NCBI RefSeq assembly: GCF_003388735.1
Contig: NZ_QUBQ01000001.1
Location: 124,001 to 188,000 of the forward strand
Reading direction: 5' to 3'
Length of the DNA: 64,000 bases
Origin: Paenibacillus paeoniae
GTDB lineage: Bacteria; Bacillota; Bacilli; Paenibacillales; Paenibacillaceae
Part shown: positions 42,684 through 52,005 of the stretch, piece after piece
How positions within the stretch are numbered: the first letter of the stretch is position 1
Layout: every line of letters starts with the position of its first letter
Program-made: the position numbers and the translations under genes
The notes under the pieces: model-generated
Database searches by the model: none
The model's input: the letters and a program-made list of their open reading frames with translations, nothing else
Told to the model about the DNA's origin: nothing

Positions 42684-44510
42684 TTATTGGTACCATTCGG
42701 CCTGTTTCGAAAACATCTTCGCGTATTCTCCGTTGAGGGCTATCAGTTCATCATGTGTGCCTTGTTCAATCAGATGTCCATGGTGCAAGACGAGTATGAG
42801 ATCAACAGTCCGGCATATGCCTAGGCGGTGAGAGATAAAGAACGTAGTTTTGCCCTGCGTCAGCTTCGCAATCCCCTCGAACAGCGCCGCCTCTGCTAAG
42901 GGGTCTAATGCGGCTGTCGGTTCATCAAGAACCATCACTTCCGAATTTTTGAAGAAAGCCCGACTGATCGCAATCTTCTGCCATTGTCCGAAGCTCAACT
43001 CATGTCCGCCAAAAAACTTGTAGCCCAGCTCTGTGTCGAAGCCCTGCGGCAAGGCGCCGGCAAACTCATCTACGCCTGCCTTTGCTGCTGCAGCTTGCAA
43101 TCTTGATTCATCATGCATATAGGCCAAGTTGCTCAATCCGATATTTTCGCGAAGCGTCAACTGATATTGAACAAAATCCTGAAAGATCGCTGCAATCCGC
43201 CCACGGAACGCCTCCGGCTGCAGCTCCTGGATGGGTATGCCGCCGTACGTAATGGTTCCGGATGTTAGGGGGTATAGCCCGAGCAAGCATTTGGCCAGCG
43301 TGCTTTTGCCGGCGCCATTTTCCCCGACGATTGCGATTTTTTGGCCTGGCGCCAGACGGAAGGAGATATCGCTTAGGACGGGCTTCTCCATATGGGGATA
43401 CTGAAACGTAATTCGTTCTGCCACAATATCCGATTTCTCCGGAGCGGGCGGGGACAATTCGCCCCTTGTCTCGGCTTCTTCTTCCAGCTCGAGATATCGA
43501 AACAGGTCATTCGCATAAAGAGCAAGTTCATATACGCCAGCTACGGACGCGGACATGGACCGCAGATTGCCCTGAACGGAAATTAGAGTCTGCACGATAG
43601 CTACGAATTGTGCTAGCGTAATGGCTCCGGCCATCGTAAGCTGCAGCAAGAAAGCACTAATACCGCCCAAGATTACCAGTACCAGCGAGCCCATACCGAA
43701 TTTAAAGGATGACATTTTGCGTTCCAGCTTTAATTGCGCTCCTGCATTCGATCGATAGTTCGCGACCCATTGCTTGGCAAAGTAATCCGATAGTCCGAAT
43801 ATCCGAACTTCTTTGGCCCATTCACGACTGGCAAGCAGATTGAAATAATAGTCCGCCTTGCGTTTTGCAGGGGTTTGTTCAACGTCGAGCCGAAAGCGGA
43901 ACCCGCTGTCTTTGATGTCCATATAGAGAGAAGGAATGATGAATAGCAGCATACCAAGTGCAAGAAGGATATGGAACTTGGCGAGTATGATAATAAATCC
44001 AATCAGCGTAATGATTGCTTGTCCGATTTGAACAATAGATTGAAAGAACAGCAAGCTGCGATGCTCAAGGCCTGAGGCTACCCGCTGCTGCAAGTCATAA
44101 TAGGCGTGGTTTTCAAGTTGGAGCAAGCTAAGCTTGGCCGACTTCGCGGCGGTCCTGTTGCCAAAGTAAACCATCATGTTTATTTTGATCTTGCTGGCCA
44201 GGTAGCGGACATAGGTATCCAGAGCAAGCTGGCCTATCCATAACGAAACCTGCAGGAGCAGAATTCGCTGTGCGCTCGCCAAAGCGCTATGTCCTTCATG
44301 TATCAGGGATGCAACGGCTTCAATCAGAGCAGCAGTCATCACGATTTGAACAACGGGCAGAAGCGCAATGATAATCTCGCAAATCGTGAAAATAAGCATA
44401 GAAACCGGAACGACCCGAAAGAGCGTCCCGCACATCCGTAAGGAGGTCCGGATAGTGAGCATTAGCTTGCTTATGGCGGTTGTTCCAATTAAGGGGGTCA
44501 TTTGATTCAT
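42684..44510 (-). CDS. ABC exporter (fused permease-ATPase) of the peptide operon
   Basis: A 608-residue half-transporter. Six membrane helices occupy about 1-330 and the nucleotide-binding domain about 350-600, with Walker A VGENGAGKST, signature variant LSFGQWQKIAISRA, Walker B EVMVLDEPTAALDP and the switch His in FFISHRLG. There is no C39 peptidase domain, which agrees with a leaderless cargo. It starts at ATG 44510, four bases after the thioredoxin-like gene, and AGGA lies upstream; the open frame to 44552 overlaps that gene. The probable cargo is the Cys-rich peptide encoded next. Confidence 0.9.
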   Translation of the reverse strand: MNQMTPLIGTTAISKLMLTIRTSLRMCGTLFRVVPVSMLIFTICEIIIALLPVVQIVMTAALIEAVASLIHEGHSALASAQRILLLQVSLWIGQLALDTYVRYLASKIKINMMVYFGNRTAAKSAKLSLLQLENHAYYDLQQRVASGLEHRSLLFFQSIVQIGQAIITLIGFIIILAKFHILLALGMLLFIIPSLYMDIKDSGFRFRLDVEQTPAKRKADYYFNLLASREWAKEVRIFGLSDYFAKQWVANYRSNAGAQLKLERKMSSFKFGMGSLVLVILGGISAFLLQLTMAGAITLAQFVAIVQTLISVQGNLRSMSASVAGVYELALYANDLFRYLELEEEAETRGELSPPAPEKSDIVAERITFQYPHMEKPVLSDISFRLAPGQKIAIVGENGAGKSTLAKCLLGLYPLTSGTITYGGIPIQELQPEAFRGRIAAIFQDFVQYQLTLRENIGLSNLAYMHDESRLQAAAAKAGVDEFAGALPQGFDTELGYKFFGGHELSFGQWQKIAISRAFFKNSEVMVLDEPTAALDPLAEAALFEGIAKLTQGKTTFFISHRLGICRTVDLILVLHHGHLIEQGTHDELIALNGEYAKMFSKQAEWYQ

Positions 44511-44514
44511 CGTG

Positions 44515-45072
44515 TTATCCTGCTTTGGCGGCAAGCTTGCGATCTTCTTCAAGAGGCTCGATCATCAGGAGCAGATGCTCTTCATCGTTCACATTTCCTT
44601 TGGCTATCACATTGCCATTGCGATTCAACGTATAGGCGAAGGGGTACAGGCTGGTTTGATATAATCCCATTTCATCCATTCGCTTGGGAATGACCGGGAT
44701 TGTTAATTGATGGAGATCGAGTGTGGCTTGGATTTCGCCGGGCCCTTCCTCGAATAGCAGGATGTAGATTGGCAACTGCGGATGATTGCTCTTGAATCCC
44801 TCTAGCACGCCATAGAGCAGCTTACAGACATCACAGCCTGTTACCGAAAAAATAACAAGCGAGCTTCGCAGCGACACGGCGTTGTTGCCGTAGTCGGTAA
44901 GATCCAGTGTTGGGAAGACTGAACTGATAGGTAGGCCTTGCATGGTGTCAGGCTGTTGATGAGCAGCGGGAGTCGGCACTGGCTTGCGAGTCAGCAAGTA
45001 GACTACGGCGATAGCCAGGCACACCACACAGCACCATAACATGTAGTAGGATAGGACGAATATACTGGACAT
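44515..45072 (-). CDS. Membrane-anchored thioredoxin-like protein
   Basis: A 185-residue protein with one N-terminal membrane segment (about 8-27) and an external thioredoxin/TlpA-like domain carrying the active-site pair C80-x-x-C83 in VTGCDVCKLL. Cis-Pro context IPVIPKR and the end of the fold (AYTLNRNGNVIAKGNV) are visible. A perfect GGAGGTG precedes ATG 45072. It sits one base behind the MauE-type gene and four before the exporter. Its likely job is disulfide formation or reshuffling in the exported Cys-rich peptide, with the MauE-type protein as its redox partner. Confidence 0.85.
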   Translation of the reverse strand: MSSIFVLSYYMLWCCVVCLAIAVVYLLTRKPVPTPAAHQQPDTMQGLPISSVFPTLDLTDYGNNAVSLRSSLVIFSVTGCDVCKLLYGVLEGFKSNHPQLPIYILLFEEGPGEIQATLDLHQLTIPVIPKRMDEMGLYQTSLYPFAYTLNRNGNVIAKGNVNDEEHLLLMIEPLEEDRKLAAKAG

Positions 45073-45073
45073 T

Positions 45074-45610
45074 TCATTCACCTCCGTAAGGGGTAGATGC
45101 ATGCCTGCGGATGTGCCCGATCAGATGCTGCGCCATGATATAGATTAGCGCTGCTCCAAGCCAGGTGATAATAGCAAATCCGATGGATGCGGATGAATAA
45201 AGCGATTCTGAGGCGCTGGATCGCCCCCATGCAACTACGAAACTGGTAATACCCAAAAGCATGATTCGAACGGCCGTCGCTTTGCCCAACGTCTCTGGAA
45301 TCCAAGCTCCGAAGCAATGGCAACTGACATTCTTCCTCTTCCGCCAGGTGAGCAGCACTGCCCATGTGAAAGCGAGCAGAAGAGCCCAGATAAGGAATTG
45401 TCCGTATGCTTCTGTCCGTCTGTCCAGCAGGAGTAAGGCGGCAGCAAGCTCTATAAGAGGAACCGCCCATGAGCCTAATTGGCTGAAGGACTTGCGGAAG
45501 CCAAGAGCTTGCAGCGTGCCGTCAAGCAGCCTCGGAGAACGAAGCTTGGCTGCCCCGGACAGTCCGAATATAAGGACAAGCCCAAGCTGCAAAAAAGCAT
45601 AGAAATCCAT
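45074..45610 (-). CDS. MauE/DoxX-type redox-associated membrane protein
   Basis: A 178-residue protein with four to five predicted membrane helices. It shows the MauE-family C-x-C-F-G motif (CHCFGAW, Cys 97 and 99) at the start of a helix. MauE was first described in methylamine dehydrogenase maturation and its relatives transfer electrons for disulfide exchange. ATG 45610 has GAGGAG seven bases upstream; the longer open frame to 45775 has no translation signal. It is the first gene of the four-gene peptide operon. Confidence 0.87.
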   Translation of the reverse strand: MDFYAFLQLGLVLIFGLSGAAKLRSPRLLDGTLQALGFRKSFSQLGSWAVPLIELAAALLLLDRRTEAYGQFLIWALLLAFTWAVLLTWRKRKNVSCHCFGAWIPETLGKATAVRIMLLGITSFVVAWGRSSASESLYSSASIGFAIITWLGAALIYIMAQHLIGHIRRHASTPYGGE

Positions 45611-45838
45611 CCATACGCTCCTCTCCAATAAAATATAAACCCTAAAATATTCATTATTTTTAAAATAAAACCATCTGTTGCAATCATACATTGTTTGTCT
45701 GTAGCTTTTAAGGTGTGATTCTACAGATTGCATGTGCAAAACTACATAGATACACTTTAGGAAGGAATAAAGCATCTATGAAGAGGAGATGTGCGCATTC
45801 AAAGACCTGTGATACTATAGCAACAGGAGATGAGAGAG
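45611..45838. promoter_or_regulatory. Divergent control region of the peptide operon and the FetAB-like operon
   Basis: Contains both promoters. TTGCATGTGCAA at 45728-45739 is a perfect palindrome, and GTAG-type words recur around it, so a dimeric regulator could bind. No clear -35/-10 pairs are seen. The AT-rich part next to the MauE-type gene holds no further small gene that I could find. Confidence 0.45.
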
Positions 45839-46576
45839 TTGAGTGCTATATTTGAGATCAAGCAATTAAGCAAACGAATTCCTGCCGGAGATGGATTATC
45901 CGGGGAGAGACTATTGCTAAACCATATAAATGCCGTTATTCAGGAGCCGGAGAGCATTGCGATGATGGGAGCTTCGGGTCAAGGAAAGAGTACCCTGCTG
46001 CGTATATTGGCATGTCTTGAATCAGCGGATGAGGGAGAATTGTATGTTCATGGCTCCTCTTGCAGAAGCATGGATCGAACGAAGTGGCGGAGTCAGGTAT
46101 GCTATGTTGCCCAGCAAGCGGTGATGCTGCCAGGCAGTGTGGAGGACAATCTGCGGACGGTGAGCCGACTTCATGGTACAGCGTATGAGGAGCAGCTGGC
46201 TATACGGTTAATGGACCGGAGCGGTCTAGATTCTATTACGATGAAGAAGTCTGCGGAAGACCTCTCTGGCGGAGAGAAGCAAAGACTTGCTCTCATTCGT
46301 TCACTTATGCTTCGTCCCTCCGTCTTATTGCTGGATGAAGTTACGGCGTCATTGGATGCTGTAAGCGGGAGACTGATCGAAGAAGTATTGATGGATTGGC
46401 ATAACTCCGAAGGAACGTCGATGCTATGGGTTACCCATCATGCTGATCAAGCGCGGAGAGTTGCAAGCAGAGCTTGGACGCTGGAAGGCGGTAAACTGCT
46501 GGACAGCGGCTCGCATAGTTTGCCGGATTGGGAAGAGGATAAGGAAGAACTGCTCGGGAGTGTGAACCAAGCATGA
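45839..46576 (+). CDS. FetA/YbbL-like ABC transporter ATP-binding protein
   Basis: A 245-residue ATPase with Walker A GASGQGKST, signature LSGGEKQRLALIRS, Walker B VLLLDEVTASLD and the switch His in WVTHHAD. Together with the UPF0014 membrane protein encoded next it matches the E. coli FetAB (YbbLM) type, linked there to iron export and oxidative stress. AGGAG at 45825-45829 best fits TTG 45839; ATG 45830 directly touches that site. The last four bases overlap the membrane gene. Substrate here unknown. Confidence 0.82.
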   Translation: MSAIFEIKQLSKRIPAGDGLSGERLLLNHINAVIQEPESIAMMGASGQGKSTLLRILACLESADEGELYVHGSSCRSMDRTKWRSQVCYVAQQAVMLPGSVEDNLRTVSRLHGTAYEEQLAIRLMDRSGLDSITMKKSAEDLSGGEKQRLALIRSLMLRPSVLLLDEVTASLDAVSGRLIEEVLMDWHNSEGTSMLWVTHHADQARRVASRAWTLEGGKLLDSGSHSLPDWEEDKEELLGSVNQA

Positions 46577-47331
46577 CGCTGCTGGCATTGAGCTGTACGC
46601 TCATCTTTGTATTCATTACGATGTTCGTTTCTTTCTGGAAGAAGATCGGCCTGGAGAAAAGCATTGCCATCGGCAGCATCCGTGCAGCGGTTCAATTGCT
46701 GGCCATTGGTTACGTTCTTCAATATATATTTAAGACAGAATCGTTAGCATTCATATTAATCATTGTTCTTATTATGATAGCGGTGGCGTCATGGAATGCG
46801 TCGAAGCGTGGGGACGGATTGAAGGGTGTCTTCTGGCGGATCGCGCTTACGATTGTGGCTATGGAAGCCTTTATGATGCTATTCCTGATCGGGTTAAAGC
46901 TTATTGAGCCAACACCGCAATATATTATTCCGCTTAGCGGCATGACGATTGGTAACGCCATGATTGTTGCGGGATTGTTCACGACGGCGGTCAAGCGCGA
47001 AGTGGAGACGTCGCGGGGAGAGATCGAGACGCTGCTCTCACTGGGGGCAAGCGGCGTGCAGGCACTGCAAGGCCCGATGAAGAGGGCTGTTAAATTCAGT
47101 ATGATTCCCACCATCGACAGCCTAAAAACGGTAGGGTTGGTGCAATTGCCCGGCATGATGACGGGGATGATTATCGCAGGTGCGGATCCGGTCGAAGCGG
47201 TAAGATACCAGCTTCTCATTCTGTTCTCGCACACGGGATCGGCCGCGATGACAAGCATGATTCTGAGCATGCTCTATCAGAAGCTGTTATTTACGCCGGA
47301 TTTGCGGCTTCGCAAGATTGGGCGGAGCTAA
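46573..47331 (+). CDS. FetB/YbbM-like membrane protein (UPF0014)
   Basis: A 252-residue permease with about seven membrane helices. Typical UPF0014 features are RAAVQLLAIGYVLQYIF, YIIPLSGMTIGNAMIVAG, LSLGASGVQALQGPMKRA and VQLPGMMTGMIIAGADPVEA. Translationally coupled (ATGA) to the ATPase. It ends 30 bases before the BceR-like gene, so transcription of all the following regulator genes may start in front of this pair. Confidence 0.9.
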   Translation: MTLLALSCTLIFVFITMFVSFWKKIGLEKSIAIGSIRAAVQLLAIGYVLQYIFKTESLAFILIIVLIMIAVASWNASKRGDGLKGVFWRIALTIVAMEAFMMLFLIGLKLIEPTPQYIIPLSGMTIGNAMIVAGLFTTAVKREVETSRGEIETLLSLGASGVQALQGPMKRAVKFSMIPTIDSLKTVGLVQLPGMMTGMIIAGADPVEAVRYQLLILFSHTGSAAMTSMILSMLYQKLLFTPDLRLRKIGRS

Positions 47332-47361
47332 GTCTATTCCAAGAAGCGTGAGGTGAAAGCC

Positions 47362-48069
47362 ATGAGTTACACCATCTTTATCGTCGAGGATGATGTGAAG
47401 ATTGCGGAGCTGTTAAGATCGCATATGGAGAAATACGGTCATCACGCTATCGTAGCGACTGATTTTCAGCATATCTTGCAGCAGTTCAAGAGCTTGCGGC
47501 CGCATCTCGTATTAATGGACATTAATTTGCCCAGCTTCGACGGTTTCTATTGGTGTCGTCAGATCCGTACCGAATCCACATGCCCGATTCTATTTCTCTC
47601 AGCGAGAAGCGGAGAGATGGATCAGGTCATGGCGATTGAGAATGGCGGCGATGATTATATAACCAAGCCATTTCATTATGAAGTGGTGATGGCCAAGGTT
47701 CGAAGTCAGCTTCGCCGGGCATACGGAGATTATGCATCCGTTACCGAAGAAAGAATCATAGAACGTGAAGGACTGGCGCTTCACCCCGAGAAGATGGAGC
47801 TTCGGCTTGGCGGCAAGACGGTGGATCTAACGAAGAAAGAGACGGTTCTCGCAGAGATGCTTCTGCTCGGCTTCGGAAAGCTCGTCGGTAGGGAGACGTT
47901 GCTGGAGAAGCTCTGGGATGATTATGCTTATGTCGATGATAATGCGCTCAGTGTGAATGTAACGCGACTGCGCAAGAAGCTGTCCGAGCTAGGTATTCAG
48001 GAAGCACTGGAGACGGTAAGGGGAACAGGATACCGCCTTAATCGCTGCTGGCAGGAGGAGGGACGATAA
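47362..48069 (+). CDS. BceR-like response regulator (OmpR class)
   Basis: A 235-residue regulator with receiver domain (IFIVEDDVKIAELL, phospho-acceptor in VLMDINLPSFDG, ITKPFHYEV) and an OmpR-type winged helix (DLTKKETVLAEML to VRGTGYRLNR). ATG 47362 has GAGGTG seven bases upstream. The kinase gene starts in its stop codon (TAATG). BceRS systems sense peptide antibiotics through the BceAB transporter, whose genes follow. Confidence 0.9.
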   Translation: MSYTIFIVEDDVKIAELLRSHMEKYGHHAIVATDFQHILQQFKSLRPHLVLMDINLPSFDGFYWCRQIRTESTCPILFLSARSGEMDQVMAIENGGDDYITKPFHYEVVMAKVRSQLRRAYGDYASVTEERIIEREGLALHPEKMELRLGGKTVDLTKKETVLAEMLLLGFGKLVGRETLLEKLWDDYAYVDDNALSVNVTRLRKKLSELGIQEALETVRGTGYRLNRCWQEEGR

Positions 48070-49046
48070 TGCACTTGTTTGTGAGGGAGCATGTGCCTTT
48101 TGTCATCATCATGCTGCTGCAGCTCGGAATTGTAACAGCCGTATTTTATCTCGATGGCTACCGCGACTGGCAGGTAGCAGGTTATGCAGCGGCGCTCGGG
48201 CTATGCGTGTTGGGCGTTTATTTGGTCTATCGCTATGCGAGTCATCGGAGCTTCTACGCCATGCTGGGCAGTAGAGCAGGAAAGCCCGAGGAGACAATTG
48301 AAGTATCCGGGGCGGCTCCTCTTCCTACGGCACTGAATGGACTACTTGCCTCTCAATATCGAAGCCTCGACGAACTGCGGATGAGTGCTGAGCGCAATCG
48401 GGAAGCCCATGTTACATTCATGAATCGGTGGGTGCATCAAATGAAGACGCCACTATCCGTGCTGGAGCTGATGCTCCAAGAAGAGGGCGATGAACGCAGC
48501 GCAAGCATGAGGGAGGAGACGGACCGTCTGAGGAAAGGGCTTGAGATGGTGCTCTATATGTCGCGTCTGGAAACCTTCGAACAGGATTTTGCAGTGGAGC
48601 GCATTGGTCTGAGAGAGCTGACTAACGAAGTGATTCTGAACAATCGAAGACTCTTTATTCGAAGCGGGGTATTCCCTGAGATGAAGGCGGATAATGATCT
48701 GGAGGTTCATGCGGACCGCAAGTGGCTTTTCTTTATTATCGAGCAGTTGATCTACAATGCGGTCAAATATTCGGAGCCGGGTAGCGGCTGTAAAGTTGTA
48801 ATCGCTGCATTCCGCGATAAGCGCGGAACCTTGCTGGAGATCAGGGATCAAGGGGCGGGCATTCCATCGTCGGACATGATGCGAATTTTTCAGCCTTATT
48901 TCACCGGTGAGAATGGAAGACGTTTCAAGGAGTCGACCGGTATGGGTCTTTATTTGGTGAAGTCGGTCATGGATCGGATGGGATATCGCATTGAAGCGGA
49001 ATCCAAGGTGGGTGAAGGAACGGTCATGAGATTAGTGTTCTCATAA
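48069..49046 (+). CDS. BceS-like intramembrane-sensing histidine kinase
   Basis: A 325-residue kinase with two N-terminal membrane helices and almost no extracellular loop, the hallmark of the intramembrane-sensing class. The phospho-acceptor region reads FMNRWVHQMKTPLSVLELM, the N box FFIIEQLIYNAVKYS, the G boxes EIRDQGAGIP and GMGLYLVKSVMDRMG. It lacks a sensor domain because the BceAB-type transporter supplies the signal. Confidence 0.92.
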   Translation: MHLFVREHVPFVIIMLLQLGIVTAVFYLDGYRDWQVAGYAAALGLCVLGVYLVYRYASHRSFYAMLGSRAGKPEETIEVSGAAPLPTALNGLLASQYRSLDELRMSAERNREAHVTFMNRWVHQMKTPLSVLELMLQEEGDERSASMREETDRLRKGLEMVLYMSRLETFEQDFAVERIGLRELTNEVILNNRRLFIRSGVFPEMKADNDLEVHADRKWLFFIIEQLIYNAVKYSEPGSGCKVVIAAFRDKRGTLLEIRDQGAGIPSSDMMRIFQPYFTGENGRRFKESTGMGLYLVKSVMDRMGYRIEAESKVGEGTVMRLVFS

Positions 49047-49225
49047 CGAAGATAGGGGGGCGGATTCGGAGGAATTCGTTTTTTTCATATGCAGAATGAT
49101 ATTCCGTTTGTTAGAGTGGAACAAACCTTTCAACAATGTAAGGTAGGTGAAGGAGCTGTTCATAGGTTCATGCCGCGATTCAGGGTACACTTGAACTAGA
49201 CAAGAGAGAGTGGGAGTGAATCGCA

Positions 49226-49996
49226 ATGGACGTATTGGAAGTGAAAAGCTTGAACAAGGTTTATCCCGGCAATGTGCCTTACCGCGCATTAAACGATATT
49301 GATCTGAATGTGGCCAAAGGGGAATTTGTCGGCATCATGGGCCCTTCGGGCAGCGGCAAGACGACATTGCTTAATGTCGTCTCTACGATTGATCGTCCGA
49401 CATCCGGACATGTTCTGCTGAATGGCGCAGCCCCATTCCGCTTGCTGCCGGAAGGGCTTGCGCGATTCCGTCGCCGGGAGCTTGGATTCGTATTTCAGTC
49501 GTTTAACCTGCTGGATACGATGACGGTAGTCGAGAACATCGTCCTGCCGCTGACGCTGGATCGGATGAAGGTGGATGACATGATGGACCGGGCGAGGCAA
49601 ATTGCGGAGAAGTTGGGCATTACGGGCATTCTGGATAAACGAACGTACGAAATATCCGGGGGCCAAGCACAGCGGACTGCAATCGCCAGAGCGCTAATCC
49701 ATCAACCGCAGCTCGTCCTGGCCGATGAGCCCACCGGCAATCTGGATTCCAAGTCCGCGCGAGATGTGATGGAGCTGATGTCCAGCCTCAACAAAGGCGA
49801 GGGAGCGACGATGCTGCTGGTCACTCATGACGCCATGGCGGCGAGTTATTGCGACCGTGTCGTCTTTATTAAGGACGGCCGGACCTATAGCGAGGTTCAT
49901 TGCGGCGATAATCGGAATGCTTTTTATCAGAAAATATTGAATGTCTTGTCGCTGCTTGGAGGGAACGGACATGAATTTCCGACAATTCGCGTATAG
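49226..49996 (+). CDS. BceA-like ABC transporter ATP-binding protein
   Basis: A 256-residue ATPase of the MacB/BceA class: Walker A GPSGSGKTT, Q-loop FVFQSFNLL, signature ISGGQAQRTAIARALI, Walker B LVLADEPTGNLDS, switch His LVTHD. It is separated from the kinase by 179 bases that should hold the BceR-responsive promoter. The last 26 bases overlap the permease gene. With it, it forms a flux sensor and detoxifier for peptide antibiotics. Confidence 0.92.
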   Translation: MDVLEVKSLNKVYPGNVPYRALNDIDLNVAKGEFVGIMGPSGSGKTTLLNVVSTIDRPTSGHVLLNGAAPFRLLPEGLARFRRRELGFVFQSFNLLDTMTVVENIVLPLTLDRMKVDDMMDRARQIAEKLGITGILDKRTYEISGGQAQRTAIARALIHQPQLVLADEPTGNLDSKSARDVMELMSSLNKGEGATMLLVTHDAMAASYCDRVVFIKDGRTYSEVHCGDNRNAFYQKILNVLSLLGGNGHEFPTIRV

Positions 49997-51890
49997 GAAC
50001 GTTGTTCGCAAGAAGCGGACTTATGCCGCTCATTTTCTCAGCAGCGCGTTTTCGGTCATGGCTTTTTTCATCTATGCGGTTCTGCTCTACCATCCCGATC
50101 TGCAAGGTCAACTGACCTCTAGCAGTGCGACTGCTTCATATCTGGCGACGATGGGATTGAGAGTATCGCAATATTTCATCTTTATCTTCTCATTCCTGTT
50201 CCTGCTTTATTCCACGGGAGCATTCCTGAAGGCACGCAAAAAGGAATTCGGGATTCTGCTTGTACTAGGGATGACAGAGAAGCAGCGCATGAAGCTGACT
50301 TTCGCCGAGAACATGCTGATCGGATTAGCCGCCATCGGATGCGGCATCGGCGTAGGCCTGCTGTTCACAAAGCTTATGCTATTGGCAAGCGCCCGGCTGC
50401 TTATGCTGGAGGAAGGTCTGCGCTTCTACCTGCCGCTTCAAGCGGTATGGATGACGGCGAGCGCGTTTGCCCTGTTATTTTTGGTTGTGTCGATCTTGAC
50501 GATACGGGTGGGATACCAGTCCAGCGCGCTGGAGCTCATGAAGGGAGATGAGAAGCCGAAGCCAGAGCCGAAGGCTTCGATCTGGCTTTCGTTGCTTGCC
50601 GTCCTGCTCATCGCAGCAGGATATGCCATGGTGTTCTACTTTGTGAACAAGCAAGCGTATTTCATGCCGCTGCTTGCGCTCGCGATCGGGTGTGTCGTAC
50701 TGGGCACCTACTTCCTGTTCACACAGCTTAGCGTGTATGTTCTTCGAGCGCTTAAGAGCCGCAAGTCGTTCCTGTTCCGGGGCATCAATCTGATGACCTT
50801 TACTGATATGGCCTATCGAATCAGAGATAATGCCAACATGTATTTTATGGTGGCTACTGTGATGGCGGTAGCCTTTTCCGGAATAGGGGCCTGTCTATCC
50901 GTGGGCGATCCCGGACGTACGGAGAAGCAATATCCGTATGCCTTTACCTATTGGTATCATTCGGAGCATGGAGATCAGGCTGAAGGAGCGGTAGTTCATA
51001 TAGACGAAATGTTGAAAGTGGAAGGACATTCTTTTCAGCGGGCACAGCTTGATTGGATAGATACAGGCCACAGCAGTTACCCGATTGTATCATTGACCCA
51101 GTTCAATAAGCTTGCGGGTATCAGAGGATTTGATCCTTACCTGCTGCATTCGGACGAATGGCTGATCGCTTCGGGCGTTTTTGCCCGAATCAGCGGCAAG
51201 TTCTATAATGAGCCGGTTATAGAGGCATTAGCGATGACGCAAGAGGGCAATGGGCAAAGTTCACTTCGTTTGAAAGAAAGAGTGGACGAAGCCATTATAG
51301 CGCTGGATAACGATGTGATTGTGCTGCGGGATGAAGAGATTGCCCGTCTGATAGAAAAAGGGGCAGTAAGCAGTACGGTCATGTATTACGCTGTTCCGAC
51401 ATGGGAGAAGACATTGGAGCTGGCGAAGCAGCTGCAATCCGATCTTCCGGTCGACTTCGCCGGAGGGGGCCAATTGTCGGCGCTCGCCATTGAGCACTAT
51501 CATGAAAGGCAGATGAATGGTATTCTGCTCATCATAAGCGTACTGGTTGGCGTCGTTTTCTTCACTTTTGCAGCAAGCTTTATCTATTTCCGGTTATATG
51601 CCGATGTGGAGCGGGACGAGAAGCAGCTTGGCATGACCAGCAAGCTGGGGCTCAGTCCGAAGGAGCTGGGGAGACTGATGACACGCCAACTGTCGGTAAT
51701 GTTCTTCCTGCCGTTTCTGATCGGAATGGTGCATAGCGGGATTGCCTTTATCAACATGGCGAATTTAACAAAAACGTCTATGCTGTCCAACAGTCTGATG
51801 ATCTACGGCGCATTTTTGGGCATTCAATTGTTGTACTTCCTGCTCATTCGCTGGCGTTACCTGAGTCGTATGCGAAAAAAGCTGGTATAA
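49971..51890 (+). CDS. BceB-like ABC transporter permease
   Basis: A 639-residue membrane protein with ten predicted helices (FtsX-type ends) and a large extracellular domain of about 200 residues between helices VII and VIII (about 320-515), the region that determines peptide recognition in this family. It starts at ATG 49971 with GGAGGG eight bases upstream, inside the end of the ATPase gene. It probably confers resistance to a peptide antibiotic and may protect against the Cys-rich peptide encoded 7 kb to the left; that link is inference. Confidence 0.92.
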   Translation: MNFRQFAYRNVVRKKRTYAAHFLSSAFSVMAFFIYAVLLYHPDLQGQLTSSSATASYLATMGLRVSQYFIFIFSFLFLLYSTGAFLKARKKEFGILLVLGMTEKQRMKLTFAENMLIGLAAIGCGIGVGLLFTKLMLLASARLLMLEEGLRFYLPLQAVWMTASAFALLFLVVSILTIRVGYQSSALELMKGDEKPKPEPKASIWLSLLAVLLIAAGYAMVFYFVNKQAYFMPLLALAIGCVVLGTYFLFTQLSVYVLRALKSRKSFLFRGINLMTFTDMAYRIRDNANMYFMVATVMAVAFSGIGACLSVGDPGRTEKQYPYAFTYWYHSEHGDQAEGAVVHIDEMLKVEGHSFQRAQLDWIDTGHSSYPIVSLTQFNKLAGIRGFDPYLLHSDEWLIASGVFARISGKFYNEPVIEALAMTQEGNGQSSLRLKERVDEAIIALDNDVIVLRDEEIARLIEKGAVSSTVMYYAVPTWEKTLELAKQLQSDLPVDFAGGGQLSALAIEHYHERQMNGILLIISVLVGVVFFTFAASFIYFRLYADVERDEKQLGMTSKLGLSPKELGRLMTRQLSVMFFLPFLIGMVHSGIAFINMANLTKTSMLSNSLMIYGAFLGIQLLYFLLIRWRYLSRMRKKLV

Positions 51891-51947
51891 GACGAGCAAG
51901 GTTCGTCAATGAGCGCCAGTCAGAGCTCATCATCAACTGCGAATATG

Positions 51948-51987
51948 AAAAGGCCATCCGTATGCTTCCACATGCGGATGGCCTTTT
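51948..51987. terminator. Bidirectional terminator
   Basis: AAAAGGCCATCCG(T)ATG pairs with CATGCGGATGGCCTTTT (one G-T pair), placed between the convergent bceB-like gene and the small gene at 52006. Confidence 0.85.
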
Positions 51988-52005
51988 CAGCTTTATCGGG
52001 ACTTC

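Noticed and set aside
45611..45775. 55-codon N-terminal extension of the MauE-type protein
   Set aside because: No ribosome site upstream; GAGGAG before ATG 45610 gives a start at the first membrane helix.
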